A model generated the notes under the pieces. It saw nothing but the letters and a program-made list of their open reading frames with translations. It was not told where the DNA came from and made no database searches. A DNA stretch of 64,000 bases, taken from assembly GCA_963703045.1 (NCBI GenBank), contig OY969782.1:682001-746000 (forward strand), written 5' to 3'. Each line of letters opens with the position of its first letter. Positions within the stretch are counted from its first letter, which is position 1. Below are positions 40,398 to 49,138 of the stretch, one piece after another. The position numbers were made by a program, and so were the translations under genes. This DNA is from Miltoncostaea sp963703045 (lineage in GTDB: Bacteria; Actinomycetota; Thermoleophilia; Miltoncostaeales; Miltoncostaeaceae).

Positions 40398-41858
40398 TCA
40401 TGCTCCAGGGTGCCCGCTCGCCGGCCATCCGATGCCGTGCTCGACCCGGGTATCGCCCTCGGCGGCCATCACCCCGGGGCGTGCCTCGGGGAGCGAGATG
40501 CGCACGCATGCGCCCGGATGCGCGTCGTGCACGCTCGCGCGGCCGCCGTGCGCGCGGGCGACGGCCTGCACGAGCGCCAGGCCGAGGCCGGCGCCATCGC
40601 CGCCGCGTCCCGGATCGGCACGGCTGAAGCGCTCGAAGGCGCGATCGCGGAAGTCGGCCGGGAAGCCGGCGCCCTCGTCGCGCACCCACAGACGGGGGCC
40701 ATCCGCACCGCGGCCGGCGCCGAGCTCGATCGCGCCGGCGCCATGCCGCAGGGCGTTGTTGACGAGATCGCCGAGCGCCCGCTCGAGGTGCGACCGGTCG
40801 GCGTGCAGGCGCAGGTCGTCGGGAGCGCTCACCGACAGCGCCCGTCCGGCCGAGGCCGCGCGCCGTCGCTCGCGCGCGGCGACGGTGCGCAGCAGCTCGC
40901 CGGCATCGACATCGCCGAGCCGGACCGGCACGTGGCCGTCGTCGGCCTGGGCGAGCACCAGCAGGTCCTCGGCGAGCCGGCAGAGGCGATCGGTCTCCTC
41001 GCCGACCGAGGCGAGGGCCGCCTCGAGCTCGGCGGGGGTCCGGCCGTCCATCAGCGCCACCTCCACCTCGCTCTTGAGGATCGTCAGCGGCGTGCGCAGC
41101 TCGTGACTCGCGTCGGCCACGAAGCGTCGTTCGGTGGCGATGGCGGCGCGCTCGGCGGCGGCCGCGCGACCGAGCCGGTCGAGCATGGCGTTGAGGGTGA
41201 CGGCGAGGCGCCCCAGCTCGTCGTCGACGCCCGGCGGGGGCAGGCGCAGATCGGGACGGTCGCTGATCTCCTCGGCGCGGCGGCGCATCTCCTCGAGCGG
41301 CCGCAGCGCCACGCCGCCGACGAGGTGGCCCACGACGCCGGTCACGACCAGCGCCGCGACGAGACCGGCCAGCTCGAGCACGAGCAGCGAGGCCAGGGCC
41401 TCGCGGTTCTCGTCGCGGCTGGCGCCGACGACCACGACCACCCGCTCGCCCGCGACGGTGACGGGGGTCGCCAGCAACCGCAGGTCCTCGTCGATGTCGG
41501 CGTCGCCGGGCCGGTTGACCACGAGCGGCCCGGCGCCGGCGCGGCGCAGGTCGGCCGGGCCCAGCAGGGGGACGGCCACCCCCGAGGTGGACGCGCGGAT
41601 GGCGCCCCCGGGGCCGAGCACCTGCGCGACGCTCTCGTCCGACTCGGGAGCCGGCGTGGCAAGGCGGTCGGTGGCGTCGGGCGAGCGCGTCACCAGGGCC
41701 GAGACCTCCGCCGATCGCACGCGCAGCCCGCGGTCGAGCGAGCGCTCGAGGTCGTCGGCGAAGCGCAGGTAGATGAACGCGCCCACCGCGACGAGCACGA
41801 CGAGCATCGCGAGCGAGAACGCCAGCGTCATCCTCCACCGGATGGGCAGGCGGCTCAC
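40398..41858 (-). CDS. Sensor histidine kinase (HAMP-HisKA-HATPase)
   Basis: The 486-residue kinase starts at GTG 41858, overlapping the response-regulator stop by 4 nt. Membrane helix 1 (about 10-31), extracellular sensor (32-155), membrane helix 2 (about 158-180), HAMP (182-235), HisKA with phospho-acceptor H252 in ASHELRTPLT, and HATPase_c with NNALRHG (N box), DEGAGFP (G1) and GAGLGLALV (G2). A Gly/His tail ends the protein. It phosphorylates the OmpR-type partner encoded before it. The sensor domain is unlike named families. Confidence 0.95.
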   Translation of the reverse strand: MSRLPIRWRMTLAFSLAMLVVLVAVGAFIYLRFADDLERSLDRGLRVRSAEVSALVTRSPDATDRLATPAPESDESVAQVLGPGGAIRASTSGVAVPLLGPADLRRAGAGPLVVNRPGDADIDEDLRLLATPVTVAGERVVVVVGASRDENREALASLLVLELAGLVAALVVTGVVGHLVGGVALRPLEEMRRRAEEISDRPDLRLPPPGVDDELGRLAVTLNAMLDRLGRAAAAERAAIATERRFVADASHELRTPLTILKSEVEVALMDGRTPAELEAALASVGEETDRLCRLAEDLLVLAQADDGHVPVRLGDVDAGELLRTVAARERRRAASAGRALSVSAPDDLRLHADRSHLERALGDLVNNALRHGAGAIELGAGRGADGPRLWVRDEGAGFPADFRDRAFERFSRADPGRGGDGAGLGLALVQAVARAHGGRASVHDAHPGACVRISLPEARPGVMAAEGDTRVEHGIGWPASGHPGA

Positions 41859-42535
41859 GGCCCCCCCGGGTCCCGCAGGCGGTAGCCGACCCCGCGTACG
41901 GTCTCGATCGAGGCGGTCCCGAACGGCCGGTCGATCTTCTCGCGCAGGTAGCCCATGTAGACGTCGATGACGTTCGAGCGGTTCTCGTAGGCGTCGTCCC
42001 AGGCCGTCTCGAGGAGCTGGAACCGCGACAGCGCCTGCCCGGGACGGGCCATCAGCGCCTGCAGCAGGGCGAACTCCTTGGGGGTCAGATCGACGGCCAC
42101 GCCGCCGCGGGTGACCGCGCGCGCGGCCGGATCGAGCCGCAGGTCGCCGACCGTCACGACCGGCGACCGCGACACCGCGGCCCGGCGGGCGATCGCCCGC
42201 AGCCGCGCCATCAGCTCCTCGAAGGCGAACGGCTTCGCGAGGTAGTCGTCGGCGCCGTGGTCCAGCCCGGCGACGCGGTCGGCCACGGCCGTCCGGGCCG
42301 TCAGCATGAGCACCGGGGTCGCCACCCCCGCCTCGCGCAGGCGCCGGCAGGTCTCGAAGCCGTCGATGCCGGGCAGCCCGACGTCGAGCACGATGGCGCC
42401 GTAGTCGGTCGCCTCGGCCATCCACAGCGCGTCCTCGCCCGCCGCGGCGACGTCGGCCCCCTCCCCCTGGGCCTTCAGCCCCCGGCGGATGATGCCGGCC
42501 AGCTTGGCGTCGTCTTCGACGATCAGCACCCGCAT
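41855..42535 (-). CDS. OmpR-family response regulator
   Basis: The 226-residue protein has a receiver domain with acidic pocket VEDDA (7-9), phospho-acceptor D51 in VLDVGLPG and K101 in YLAKPF, and a winged-helix output domain (about 130-222) with LTPKEFALLQALMARPGQ, ENRSNVIDVYMGYLREKID and the wing IETVRGVGYRL. It overlaps the kinase gene by 4 nt and follows a lipoprotein gene by 13 nt, so all three probably form one operon. Confidence 0.96.
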   Translation of the reverse strand: MRVLIVEDDAKLAGIIRRGLKAQGEGADVAAAGEDALWMAEATDYGAIVLDVGLPGIDGFETCRRLREAGVATPVLMLTARTAVADRVAGLDHGADDYLAKPFAFEELMARLRAIARRAAVSRSPVVTVGDLRLDPAARAVTRGGVAVDLTPKEFALLQALMARPGQALSRFQLLETAWDDAYENRSNVIDVYMGYLREKIDRPFGTASIETVRGVGYRLRDPGGP

Positions 42536-42548
42536 GGGAGCGATGGTC

Positions 42549-43337
42549 TCACGTTCCGCCGGCCGTGAAGCTCACGAGGGCCGCCCGCCCGCCCGGGCCG
42601 TCGGTGTGCATCGAGAGCAACGGACCGACGCCGGGCGCGTAGAACTTCAGCTCCTGGACGCGGGGCTCGGTCGGGACGAGGTCGCGGGTCATCAGCACGC
42701 CCTCGTCGTAGAACCCGGCGGGCACCTCGACCCGCTCCTCCCCCACCGTGATCACGGCGGCCCGGTCCTCGGCCTCGCCCGCGTAGTACTCCTGGCGGTA
42801 GGTCAACCCGGGGGTCGGATCGGCGGGCATGGCGATGCCGGCCTGCGCGCCGTCGACGCCCGCCTCGAAGGACCCGTCGCGATCGACGAGGACGCCCCCC
42901 TCGAAGTTGCGGACCGCCTCTCCGAGGTACCAGATGTTGCCGGCGCGGTCCTGGGCGTACCAGTCGTCGGTGATCTCGACCGGCGCGCCGTCCTCCGTCA
43001 CGACGTCGCGGACGACCCGGGCGTCGATGCCGTTGGCGATCCGCCTGATCGTCGGGGTGACGGTCACGACGACCCTCTGGCGGGTGCCGTCCGGGGCCGT
43101 CTCGAGGTAGACCCATCGGTTGCCGGGCGCCATCGGCCAGTACGGGTTGTCGATGGTCGTCGTGAAGTCGGCCGGGTCGAGGACGACGGGCTCGGAGCCC
43201 TGGGGGAGCCCGCCGGTCGGCGCGGTGCGCTCGGCGACCGGCGTGCCCGGTGGGTCACCCCCGCCGCAGGCGCCCAGCGCCAGCGCGGCGGCGGCGCAGG
43301 CGATGGCGGCGACGGCGGGCCTGCGGCGGACGCTCAT
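42549..43337 (-). CDS. Predicted lipoprotein, unknown function, upstream of two-component genes
   Basis: The 262-residue protein from ATG 43337 (behind GGGAGGATC) has a signal peptide RRRPAVAAIACAAAALALG ending in the lipobox-like LGACGGG, so the cysteine at about 24 is lipidated. The mature part contains DPADFTTTIDNPYWPMAPG, WVYLETAPDGTRQRVVVTVT and TDDWYAQDRAGNIWYLGE, a beta-rich domain that resembles uncharacterised extracellular proteins of actinobacteria. It sits 13 nt from the response regulator. I infer a sensing or envelope role from context only. Confidence 0.8.
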   Translation of the reverse strand: MSVRRRPAVAAIACAAAALALGACGGGDPPGTPVAERTAPTGGLPQGSEPVVLDPADFTTTIDNPYWPMAPGNRWVYLETAPDGTRQRVVVTVTPTIRRIANGIDARVVRDVVTEDGAPVEITDDWYAQDRAGNIWYLGEAVRNFEGGVLVDRDGSFEAGVDGAQAGIAMPADPTPGLTYRQEYYAGEAEDRAAVITVGEERVEVPAGFYDEGVLMTRDLVPTEPRVQELKFYAPGVGPLLSMHTDGPGGRAALVSFTAGGT

Positions 43338-43467
43338 CTCGATCCTCCCGGTGCCGGCGGCCGGGTGGCCGCTCTCGACCCGGTTCATACGCCCGGGACG
43401 ATGAGAGGAACGTGAGGACCGCACGGGGTCGCCGGGGCGGTGGCGGCCGCCCCGGCGACCCCGTCGC

Positions 43468-43896
43468 TCACGCCTCGGCCAGGCCGAGCTGGCGCATGAG
43501 CGCCAGCGAGTCGAAGTACTCGCGCTCGCGCCAGATCCTGCCGTCGCGGACCTCGAGGATGTTGCAGACCGTGCCCTCGGCCCGGCGGCCGGTCGGCGGC
43601 ACGTCGCCGAGCGGGCCGGTGTGGGTGCCGCGGAACCGGAACTCCATGATCGCCGTGTCCGGGGCCGGCGACCACGCGCGCACCTCCTCCAGGACCAGAT
43701 CGGGGAAGGCGGTCGTGTAGAGCTCGGCGACGGCCACGCCGGCCTCGGGTCCGTGTTGCTCCACGCCGTCGCTCGCCGTGTAGGTGTACTCGGGGTGGAG
43801 CATGTCGCGCAGGGCGCCGATGTCGCCGCGCTGGACGGCGGCGAGCATCGCGCGCTGGGTCGTCAGCGCGTCGGTCAGGGTGGTCGCACGGGCCAT
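43468..43896 (-). CDS. SnoaL-like / ester-cyclase family protein
   Basis: The 142-residue alpha+beta-barrel protein starts at ATG 43896 behind GAGGAGAGGGAG. It contains AAVQRGDIGALRDMLHPEYTY, FPDLVLEEVRAWSPAPDTAI, FRFRGTHTGPLGDVPPTGRR and NILEVRDGRIWREREYFD, the SnoaL polyketide-cyclase pattern found in NTF2-like enzymes with many roles. It follows a LuxR-type regulator gene on the same strand by about 70 nt. A true polyketide role is unlikely without neighbours. Confidence 0.88.
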   Translation of the reverse strand: MARATTLTDALTTQRAMLAAVQRGDIGALRDMLHPEYTYTASDGVEQHGPEAGVAVAELYTTAFPDLVLEEVRAWSPAPDTAIMEFRFRGTHTGPLGDVPPTGRRAEGTVCNILEVRDGRIWREREYFDSLALMRQLGLAEA

Positions 43897-43967
43897 CTCC
43901 CTCTCCTCTCGTCGGATGCCGGTGCAGGGCCATCGTGCGACGCGCGGGCGGCCGGAGACATCGGGGG

Positions 43968-45638
43968 TTACCCCCGGGTGGTGGCGCGGTCGGCGTCGGG
44001 GTGACGCACGGCGTAGGCGGCCGCCTCGGCGCGATTGCGCAGCTCGAGCTTGGTGAGCACGTTGTGGACGTGGTGCTCGACCGTCTTGCGGGTGACGTAC
44101 AGGCGGGCGGCGATGTCGCGGTTCGGGAGCCCCTGGCCGAGCAGCTCGAGCACGGCGAGCTCGCGGCGGGTGAGCAGGGCGAGGCTCCGCGGGCCCGTCG
44201 CGCCCACGCGCACGCCGAGCCGGCGCAGCACGGACCGCGCGGCGTCGGAGAGCGCCGCGGCGCCGAGCGCATCGGCCGCCGACGCCGCGGCCCGCGCCTC
44301 CCCGATCGCCTCCTCCGGATCGACCGTCGCGAGCGCCTCGGCCAGCAGCAGATGGGTGCGGCCGGCCTCGAAGGGCATCTCGAGGCGGCAGAAGGCCTCG
44401 AGCGCGCGCTCCAGGTGGCCGATCGCCGACGGGCGGGCGGCGGCGGCGGCCACCCTGCCGAGCGCCCGCTCCGCGCGCGCCGTCATGACGTCGCAGCCCA
44501 TCTCGGCGCCGAGCCGCGCGGCGGCCCGTGCCCGCCGCGCGGCCGCGCGGCCCGTCCCGAGCGCCACCCCCGCCTCGGCCGTCAGCTCGACGAGCAGCGC
44601 GCCCTCGACGCAGAGGTCGCCGATCGACCGCAGCCGGCGACGCAGCACCGCGGCCGCTGCCCGGGCGTCGCCTCGGGCCAGGAGCACCCCGGCGAGGGCC
44701 GCGACCGAGGTGGCGCGGTCCTCGACGCCCTCCAGCAGCGCCGCCGCCTCGTCGATGCGCCCCTGGGCGAGGCGCAGCTCGGCCAGCTTGGCCAGGGCCT
44801 CGGCGAACACCGCCGGCTCGGCCGAGCGGGAGACGCGCAGGGCCTCGGCGATCTCCTCCTCGGCCTCGGTCCAGCGGCCCGTCGCGACGAGCACGCCTCC
44901 GTAGTGCAGCCGGCAGATCGTGTGGACGTGGAACGAGCCGCTCCGCTCCGCGAAGGCCTCGGCGACCCGGATCCACTGGGCGGCCCGCGCGAACTGCGCG
45001 GCGCGGCTGCAGGAGGTGATCAGGCAGCAGCTCGTGAAGACGACCGTGTCGAGGCGCACGCCCTCGCCGGCGAACGCGCCCGCCATGGCCTCGTCGAGCA
45101 GTCCGAGCCCCTCCTCGAGGCGTCCGCCCTCGACCAGCAGGCTCCCCAGCCCGGCGAGCGCGCACAGCTCGAGATCGGCATCTCCGCCCGCGCGCGCCCG
45201 TGCGAGCGACTGCGCGGCCAGGGCGCGGCCCTCCTCGACGTCGCCGCTCTCGCTGCGGTCGTGGGCCCGCACCAGCAGCACCCAGCCGCGCAACGGCTCG
45301 AGGTCGGCCTCGTTGACCAGCCGCTCGAGCCGGCCGCGCCACCCCCGCGCCGCCGCCACGTTGCCGAGGCTCTCCCGGTAGAGGAAGTAGAGGAGGATCG
45401 CCGCCTCGGCGGCGCCGCTCGGGTCGGGGACGCGCCGGAACCCCGCGTACGCACGTCGGCCGCGCTCCACCGCCCCCGTCGTGTCGCCCAGCCACATGAG
45501 GGCCTCCGCGAGGCCGAGCTCGGCGCGCGGGCCCGCCTCGTCGGCGATCGCGGCGAACCCGTCGCGGGCCGCGGTCCACTCACCGTTCCGCGCGGCGGCG
45601 GCCGCGGTCGCGAGCGTGGCCTCGGTGCCTCCGGCCAT
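43968..45638 (-). CDS. LuxR-type transcriptional regulator with TPR-like sensor region, no ATPase domain
   Basis: The 556-residue protein is an Ala-rich helical repeat (about 1-480) with periodic TPR-like units (GDTTGAVERGRRAYAG, GRLEEGLGLLDEAMAG, GRWTEAEEEIAEALRV, GRIDEAAALLEGV). A C-terminal LuxR helix-turn-helix follows (about 490-548: LTRRELAVLELLGQGLPNRD and TRKTVEHHVHNVLTKLELRN). MalT-like regulators have an N-terminal STAND ATPase, but none is visible here. It probably controls the adjacent SnoaL-like gene. Effector unknown. Confidence 0.9.
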   Translation of the reverse strand: MAGGTEATLATAAAAARNGEWTAARDGFAAIADEAGPRAELGLAEALMWLGDTTGAVERGRRAYAGFRRVPDPSGAAEAAILLYFLYRESLGNVAAARGWRGRLERLVNEADLEPLRGWVLLVRAHDRSESGDVEEGRALAAQSLARARAGGDADLELCALAGLGSLLVEGGRLEEGLGLLDEAMAGAFAGEGVRLDTVVFTSCCLITSCSRAAQFARAAQWIRVAEAFAERSGSFHVHTICRLHYGGVLVATGRWTEAEEEIAEALRVSRSAEPAVFAEALAKLAELRLAQGRIDEAAALLEGVEDRATSVAALAGVLLARGDARAAAAVLRRRLRSIGDLCVEGALLVELTAEAGVALGTGRAAARRARAAARLGAEMGCDVMTARAERALGRVAAAAARPSAIGHLERALEAFCRLEMPFEAGRTHLLLAEALATVDPEEAIGEARAAASAADALGAAALSDAARSVLRRLGVRVGATGPRSLALLTRRELAVLELLGQGLPNRDIAARLYVTRKTVEHHVHNVLTKLELRNRAEAAAYAVRHPDADRATTRG

Positions 45639-45736
45639 GGGGGGAGCTTACGACGGAGGGGACCGCCCGCGCTCACCCGCTCGCGACGGCGGGACCGCCG
45701 TGTCACGCACCGGCGGCCCCGCGGCACCGCGCCGGC

Positions 45737-45979
45737 TCAGAGGCGGCGGTCCTCCTCGACCACACGCCGGCGGCCGGTGGGCGTCACATCGGTCTGCTCG
45801 ACGGTCCGCGTGCGCCGGAAGGTGCCGCTCATGGCGGCGCCGATCACCGCGGTGACCGCGCCGATGACGATGAGGATGAGACCGATCGTGTCGAGGTTCG
45901 CCCCCTCGACGCCGCGTGTGACGCCCCACCGCAGGATGGCGCCGGCGGCGATCAGGAACAGCCCGAATCCGATGGACAT
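45737..45979 (-). CDS. DUF6458 small membrane protein
   Basis: The 80-residue protein begins MSIGFGLFLIAAGAILRWGV and continues NLDTIGLILIVIGAVTAVIG, two hydrophobic helices with a Gly-rich face, and a charged tail with RRTRTVEQTDV and RRVVEEDRRL. This is the DUF6458 arrangement seen across actinobacteria. Membrane-embedded, role unknown. It is isolated on the minus strand, with about 100 nt to the LuxR gene and about 150 nt to the broken methyltransferase. Confidence 0.85.
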   Translation of the reverse strand: MSIGFGLFLIAAGAILRWGVTRGVEGANLDTIGLILIVIGAVTAVIGAAMSGTFRRTRTVEQTDVTPTGRRRVVEEDRRL

Positions 45980-46136
45980 GCGTGTCCTCTCGTAGTTTTG
46001 ACGGCGGCGGGCACCCCCGGCCGCGTGGTGGTCGTTCCCGAGGCCGACCGCGTCCAACCCGGCCGATCGGGGGGTCCGGCACGGCCGTACGGGCGGGGCG
46101 GCGGCGATCGGGACGGGGCCGGTCACCGCCGCGCGG

Positions 46137-46845
46137 TCAGCCCCCGGAGGACGTCCCGCGCGCGTCGTGCGGCCCCCACAGCACGAGCACCTCGTCGGCA
46201 CCCGCCTGGAACGCGTAGTCCACCGTCCGGATCTCGCTCCGCACGCCCGCGGCGGACAACGCCGCGCGCAGGTCGTCGATGCCGGGGTAGCGGACGTAGG
46301 CGGTGTCGATGAGGGGGTACACGCGCACCTCGCCCGCCACCCGCAGCAGCTCGCGGAGGGCGGCCTCGTGCGCCGCCCGGTCCAGATGGTCGGGATACGC
46401 GAACAGCAGGTAACCGCAGAGGGCCAGCCGGAAGGCCCCGTCGCGCGAAGGGCAGCCGCGGCAGCTCGGCGGCGACGTAGCGCCCGTCGGGACCACGGTA
46501 GTCGCGGGCGAACTCGTCGAGGGCCGCCAGCCGCCGCGCGGTCAGTTCCTCCGCCGAGGCGAAGTACGTCCAGACGTAGCTGTCGCGGTTCTGCTCCAGG
46601 TAGCGCAGGCCGTGCTCGAGCCCCGCGCGCGAGCGGCGCACGAGCTCGGCCGGGTCGCCGGAGTAGGCGGGGTCGACGCTCACGACCTCGCCACCCCGGG
46701 CGCGCAGGCCGGCGGCGAAACCCCCCGCCCCGCCGGGGCAGTCCAGCACGGGGCCGGCGAGCAGCTCCGCGTCGGTCAGGCCGAACATGTCCCGGTACTC
46801 CTCGTACGGGCGGCTGCTCACGATGATGTCGCCGATCCCGCGCAC
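46137..46845 (-). pseudogene. SAM-dependent methyltransferase-like gene with single-base frame break
   Basis: From GTG 46845 (after GGGGGGAACA) the first frame reads a class I methyltransferase-like start: YEEYRDMFGLTDAEL, the SAM loop VLDCPGGAGGFAAGLRARGG and VVSVDPAYSG. After PRLPF the frame is lost. Removing one C near 46444-46446 (plus strand) makes it continue as RDGAFRLALCGYLLFAYPDHLD through to KYxx-free C-terminal VLVLWGPHDARGTSSGG and a stop at 46137, giving 235 residues. Uncorrected, translation continues in another frame to 46123. Genuine pseudogene or base error. Confidence 0.8.
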
Positions 46846-47065
46846 TGTTCCCCCCCGGTCGTCGCTCCAGATCGGCCCGGACGGCAGGCGGGCCACCGCG
46901 CGCGCGCCGTCCGGCAGGCGGGCCGACGGGGCGCCCGGCGGCCGAGGTCCCTAATGTGCCCGGATCGCGCGCGCCCCGATCACGCGGGCCGCGCTCGCCC
47001 TGGCGCTGACCGCGGTCGCGCTGGTACAGGTCGTCCGGCTGGCGCCCATCGGCGCCGCCGAGCCG

Positions 47066-47902
47066 GTGGACGCCCTGGTCGAGCGCGCCCGCTCCGAGCC
47101 CACCGCCGTGGGCGATCTCGTCCGTGCCCTCGAGGCGCGCACGGAGAGCCGCGCGCAACGCCTCGGCCTGCGCCCCGAGCGGCGGCGCGCGCTGCCGGCC
47201 ACCCCCGAGGGCATGGCCTACCGCGTCCGGGCGCTGCGCGACGTCGCGACCTTCCTCGGGCGGCGCCGCGAGACGGTGCGCGCGCGCGACCACGGCCGCA
47301 TCGCGCCGCGGGGGCGCGGAGCGAGCACGCGCGGCGACGTGGTGCGACTGAGCCGCCACCTCGGCCTCGACCGGCCCGACTCCCGGGTCGCCCCGCACGG
47401 CGACGAGGCGCGCCGCTGGCACGACATCGCCCGCTGGCTCGCCCGGCGTCACGAGGCGCCGCGCGACGTGGAGCGGCCCCTGACACGACCGGCGGAGGGC
47501 CCCCTGTCATCGCCCTTCGGGTTCCGCGGCGGTCGCGCCCACGAGGGCATCGACATCGGCGGCGGGGCCACGAGCGGCGCACCCGTGCGCGCGGCGGCCG
47601 ACGGCGTCGTGGCGGCGGCCGGCTGGTCGGGGGGCTACGGCCTGACCGTCGTGGTGCGCCACCCGGACGGCCTGCGGACGATCTACGCCCATCTGTCATC
47701 GACCTCGGTGACCCGCGGACGGCCCGTCGAGCGGGGACGGATGCTCGGCCGCATGGGCGCGACCGGCAACGCCCGGGGCGTCCATCTGCACTTCGAGGTC
47801 CGGCGCCGGGGGGTCGCGGTCGACCCGCTCCCGCATCTCGGCGATCGTGCCGATCGCCCGGCCTCCCCGACCGGGAGACGGCGCGACCCGGGACGCGCCT
47901 AG
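47066..47902 (+). CDS. M23-family (LytM-type) peptidase
   Basis: The 278-residue product from GTG 47066 has a helical N-terminal region with a LysM/peptidoglycan-hydrolase-like LLRALEARTES and a C-terminal M23 peptidase domain (about 145-260): PLSSPFGFRGGRAHEGIDIGG (zinc His in H-x3-D), YGLTVVVRHPDGLRTIYAHL and NARGVHLHFEVRRRG (the HxH zinc motif). M23 enzymes cut peptide bonds in peptidoglycan. In-frame codons upstream (46955-47065) encode a strongly hydrophobic, Ala/Leu-rich segment resembling a signal peptide, but contain no ATG or GTG in frame. GTG 46956 becomes in frame with one extra base, giving about 315 residues. Confidence 0.85.
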   Translation: MDALVERARSEPTAVGDLVRALEARTESRAQRLGLRPERRRALPATPEGMAYRVRALRDVATFLGRRRETVRARDHGRIAPRGRGASTRGDVVRLSRHLGLDRPDSRVAPHGDEARRWHDIARWLARRHEAPRDVERPLTRPAEGPLSSPFGFRGGRAHEGIDIGGGATSGAPVRAAADGVVAAAGWSGGYGLTVVVRHPDGLRTIYAHLSSTSVTRGRPVERGRMLGRMGATGNARGVHLHFEVRRRGVAVDPLPHLGDRADRPASPTGRRRDPGRA

Positions 47903-47921
47903 GCTCGGCCCGAACGCAGAA

Positions 47922-47969
47922 GACCCCCGGGATGTGGTGGCGTTCACGCCTCCACAGAGCCCGGGGGTC
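47922..47969. terminator. Strong bidirectional hairpin between convergent genes
   Basis: Outer arms GACCCCCGGG (47922-47931) and CCCGGGGGTC (47960-47969) pair perfectly. Inside them TGTGG-T-GGCG and CGCC-T-CCACA pair again around TTCA, so the whole 48 nt is one long near-continuous stem. It lies 20 nt after the peptidase stop and 51 nt beyond the ferritin-like gene stop on the other strand. Confidence 0.75.
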
Positions 47970-48020
47970 CCCCCCTACCTCAACCCGGATGCGTCAACGA
48001 CGCTCCGGGTGGTCTCGAAC

Positions 48021-48746
48021 CTAGGCGATGAAGGGCTTGACGCCCGCGAGCACCTGGGCCATGCGCGCGTAGCCGCCACGCGGGAAGCCGTCGGCGCCGA
48101 ACTTGCTGTTGTTGAAGGCGTCCTCGGACGGGCTGCGGCCCGGCACGAGGGAGCGCACCCACGCGGCGTGACGCGCCTCGACGGCGAGCACGTGCGAGGC
48201 GATCAGGATCGTGCGGGGGCTCTTGATGCGGTAGAGCTGGCCGATGTACGCGGCCACGCCGGTGTCCTCGAGGACGACGGCGGTCGAGAGCACCTTGGCC
48301 TGGGTGGAGGTCGTGTCGCCGAACGCGAAGGTCGGGCTCTTGACGGCGGCGTTGCCCAGGGCGCCCTGCAGGAACGTGACGTGCGCCGCCTCGTGCGCGC
48401 CCGCCGTCTTCGCGAAGTCGGAGGCCTCTCCGGTCAGGCCGGCCTTCTGGTTCGCCTCGGCGTAGAAGGCGGCCTCGAGGTACTCGAGGGTCAGGGCGTA
48501 GTTCAGGATCTCGACGTCCTGCTTGCTCGAGCGGCTGTCGGCCGCTGCGGCGATGGAGGGCAGGCCGAGCAGCAGGCCACCACCCATCAGTGCGCCACCG
48601 CCGAGGGCGGCCTTGCGGAGGAGCTGGGCGCGGGTGTCACCCTGGGCCGCGGCCTCCTCGAGCTGCGTGTTCGCGGCCACCGCGTGGGCGGCCTCGGACA
48701 CGGCGCCAGACGGGTCGATGTCGTTCAGAGGGGTGTGGTGCGACAC
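48021..48746 (-). CDS. Ferritin-like (Ferritin_2) domain protein with Tat-type/transmembrane leader
   Basis: The 241-residue protein has an N-terminal leader (RAQLLRKAALGGGALMGGG then a hydrophobic run to about 70, with AAAADS as possible cleavage) and a four-helix ferritin-like domain. The metal-ligand pattern of the family is present: EYLEAAFY in helix 1, AHEAAHVTFLQGAL in helix 2, VLEDTGVAAYIGQL in helix 3 and AVEARHAAWVRSL in helix 4. Ferritin_2 proteins are often exported or membrane-anchored in actinobacteria and are thought to bind di-iron or manganese. The GTG start has an AAAGGAA site. It is downstream of tRNA-Arg, same strand, about 260 nt apart. Confidence 0.88.
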   Translation of the reverse strand: MSHHTPLNDIDPSGAVSEAAHAVAANTQLEEAAAQGDTRAQLLRKAALGGGALMGGGLLLGLPSIAAAADSRSSKQDVEILNYALTLEYLEAAFYAEANQKAGLTGEASDFAKTAGAHEAAHVTFLQGALGNAAVKSPTFAFGDTTSTQAKVLSTAVVLEDTGVAAYIGQLYRIKSPRTILIASHVLAVEARHAAWVRSLVPGRSPSEDAFNNSKFGADGFPRGGYARMAQVLAGVKPFIA

Positions 48747-49003
48747 GGGATCGGTTCCTTTGCGTCATCGTGCGCGGGTTTCGCGCAAGCGTGAACGGTC
48801 CGGGTAAGGATGACCGCATCTCGTGGGCGCGATAGGGGATCCGCCGAAATTTTTGCTAGTCGTCGCCCCGGGACGGCCCTCGACGACGAGGTCGAATCGC
48901 CCCCACGGGGCGGCCGAGGTCTGCTCGGTCCGGCCGGGGGGGCGTGCCGTCGGCCCGCCCGACGCGCCGGGCGGGGTGGCCCGGTACGACCGCGATGGAG
49001 CAG
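48747..49003 (-). other. Intergenic region upstream of the ferritin-like gene
   Basis: These 257 nt hold no convincing open frame. A short A/T island (AAAATTTTTGC region near 48846-48857, reading AAAAATTT on the minus strand) is the only AT-rich spot and could be part of a promoter. No clear -35/-10 pair can be assigned. Confidence 0.5.
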
Positions 49004-49077
49004 CGCGCCCGGCAGGATTCGAACCTGCGACCAACGGCTTAGAAGGCCGTCGCTCTATCCAGCTGAGCTACGGGCGC
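49004..49077 (-). tRNA. tRNA-Arg (anticodon UCU)
   Basis: Acceptor GCGCCCG pairs with CGGGCGC, the D arm has GCTCAGCTGGATAGAGC, anticodon stem ACGGC/GCCGT encloses CTTCTAA (anticodon TCT), and the T arm GCAGG/CCTGC holds TTCGAAT. Discriminator G, no CCA encoded. It reads AGA codons, which are rare in this high-GC sequence. A decayed partial copy lies at 51210-51256. Confidence 0.96.
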
Positions 49078-49138
49078 CCGAAGCGGGACGGTAGCGCGGA
49101 CGGGTCTCGACGGGGACCCCGGAACGGCCGCGGCCCTC

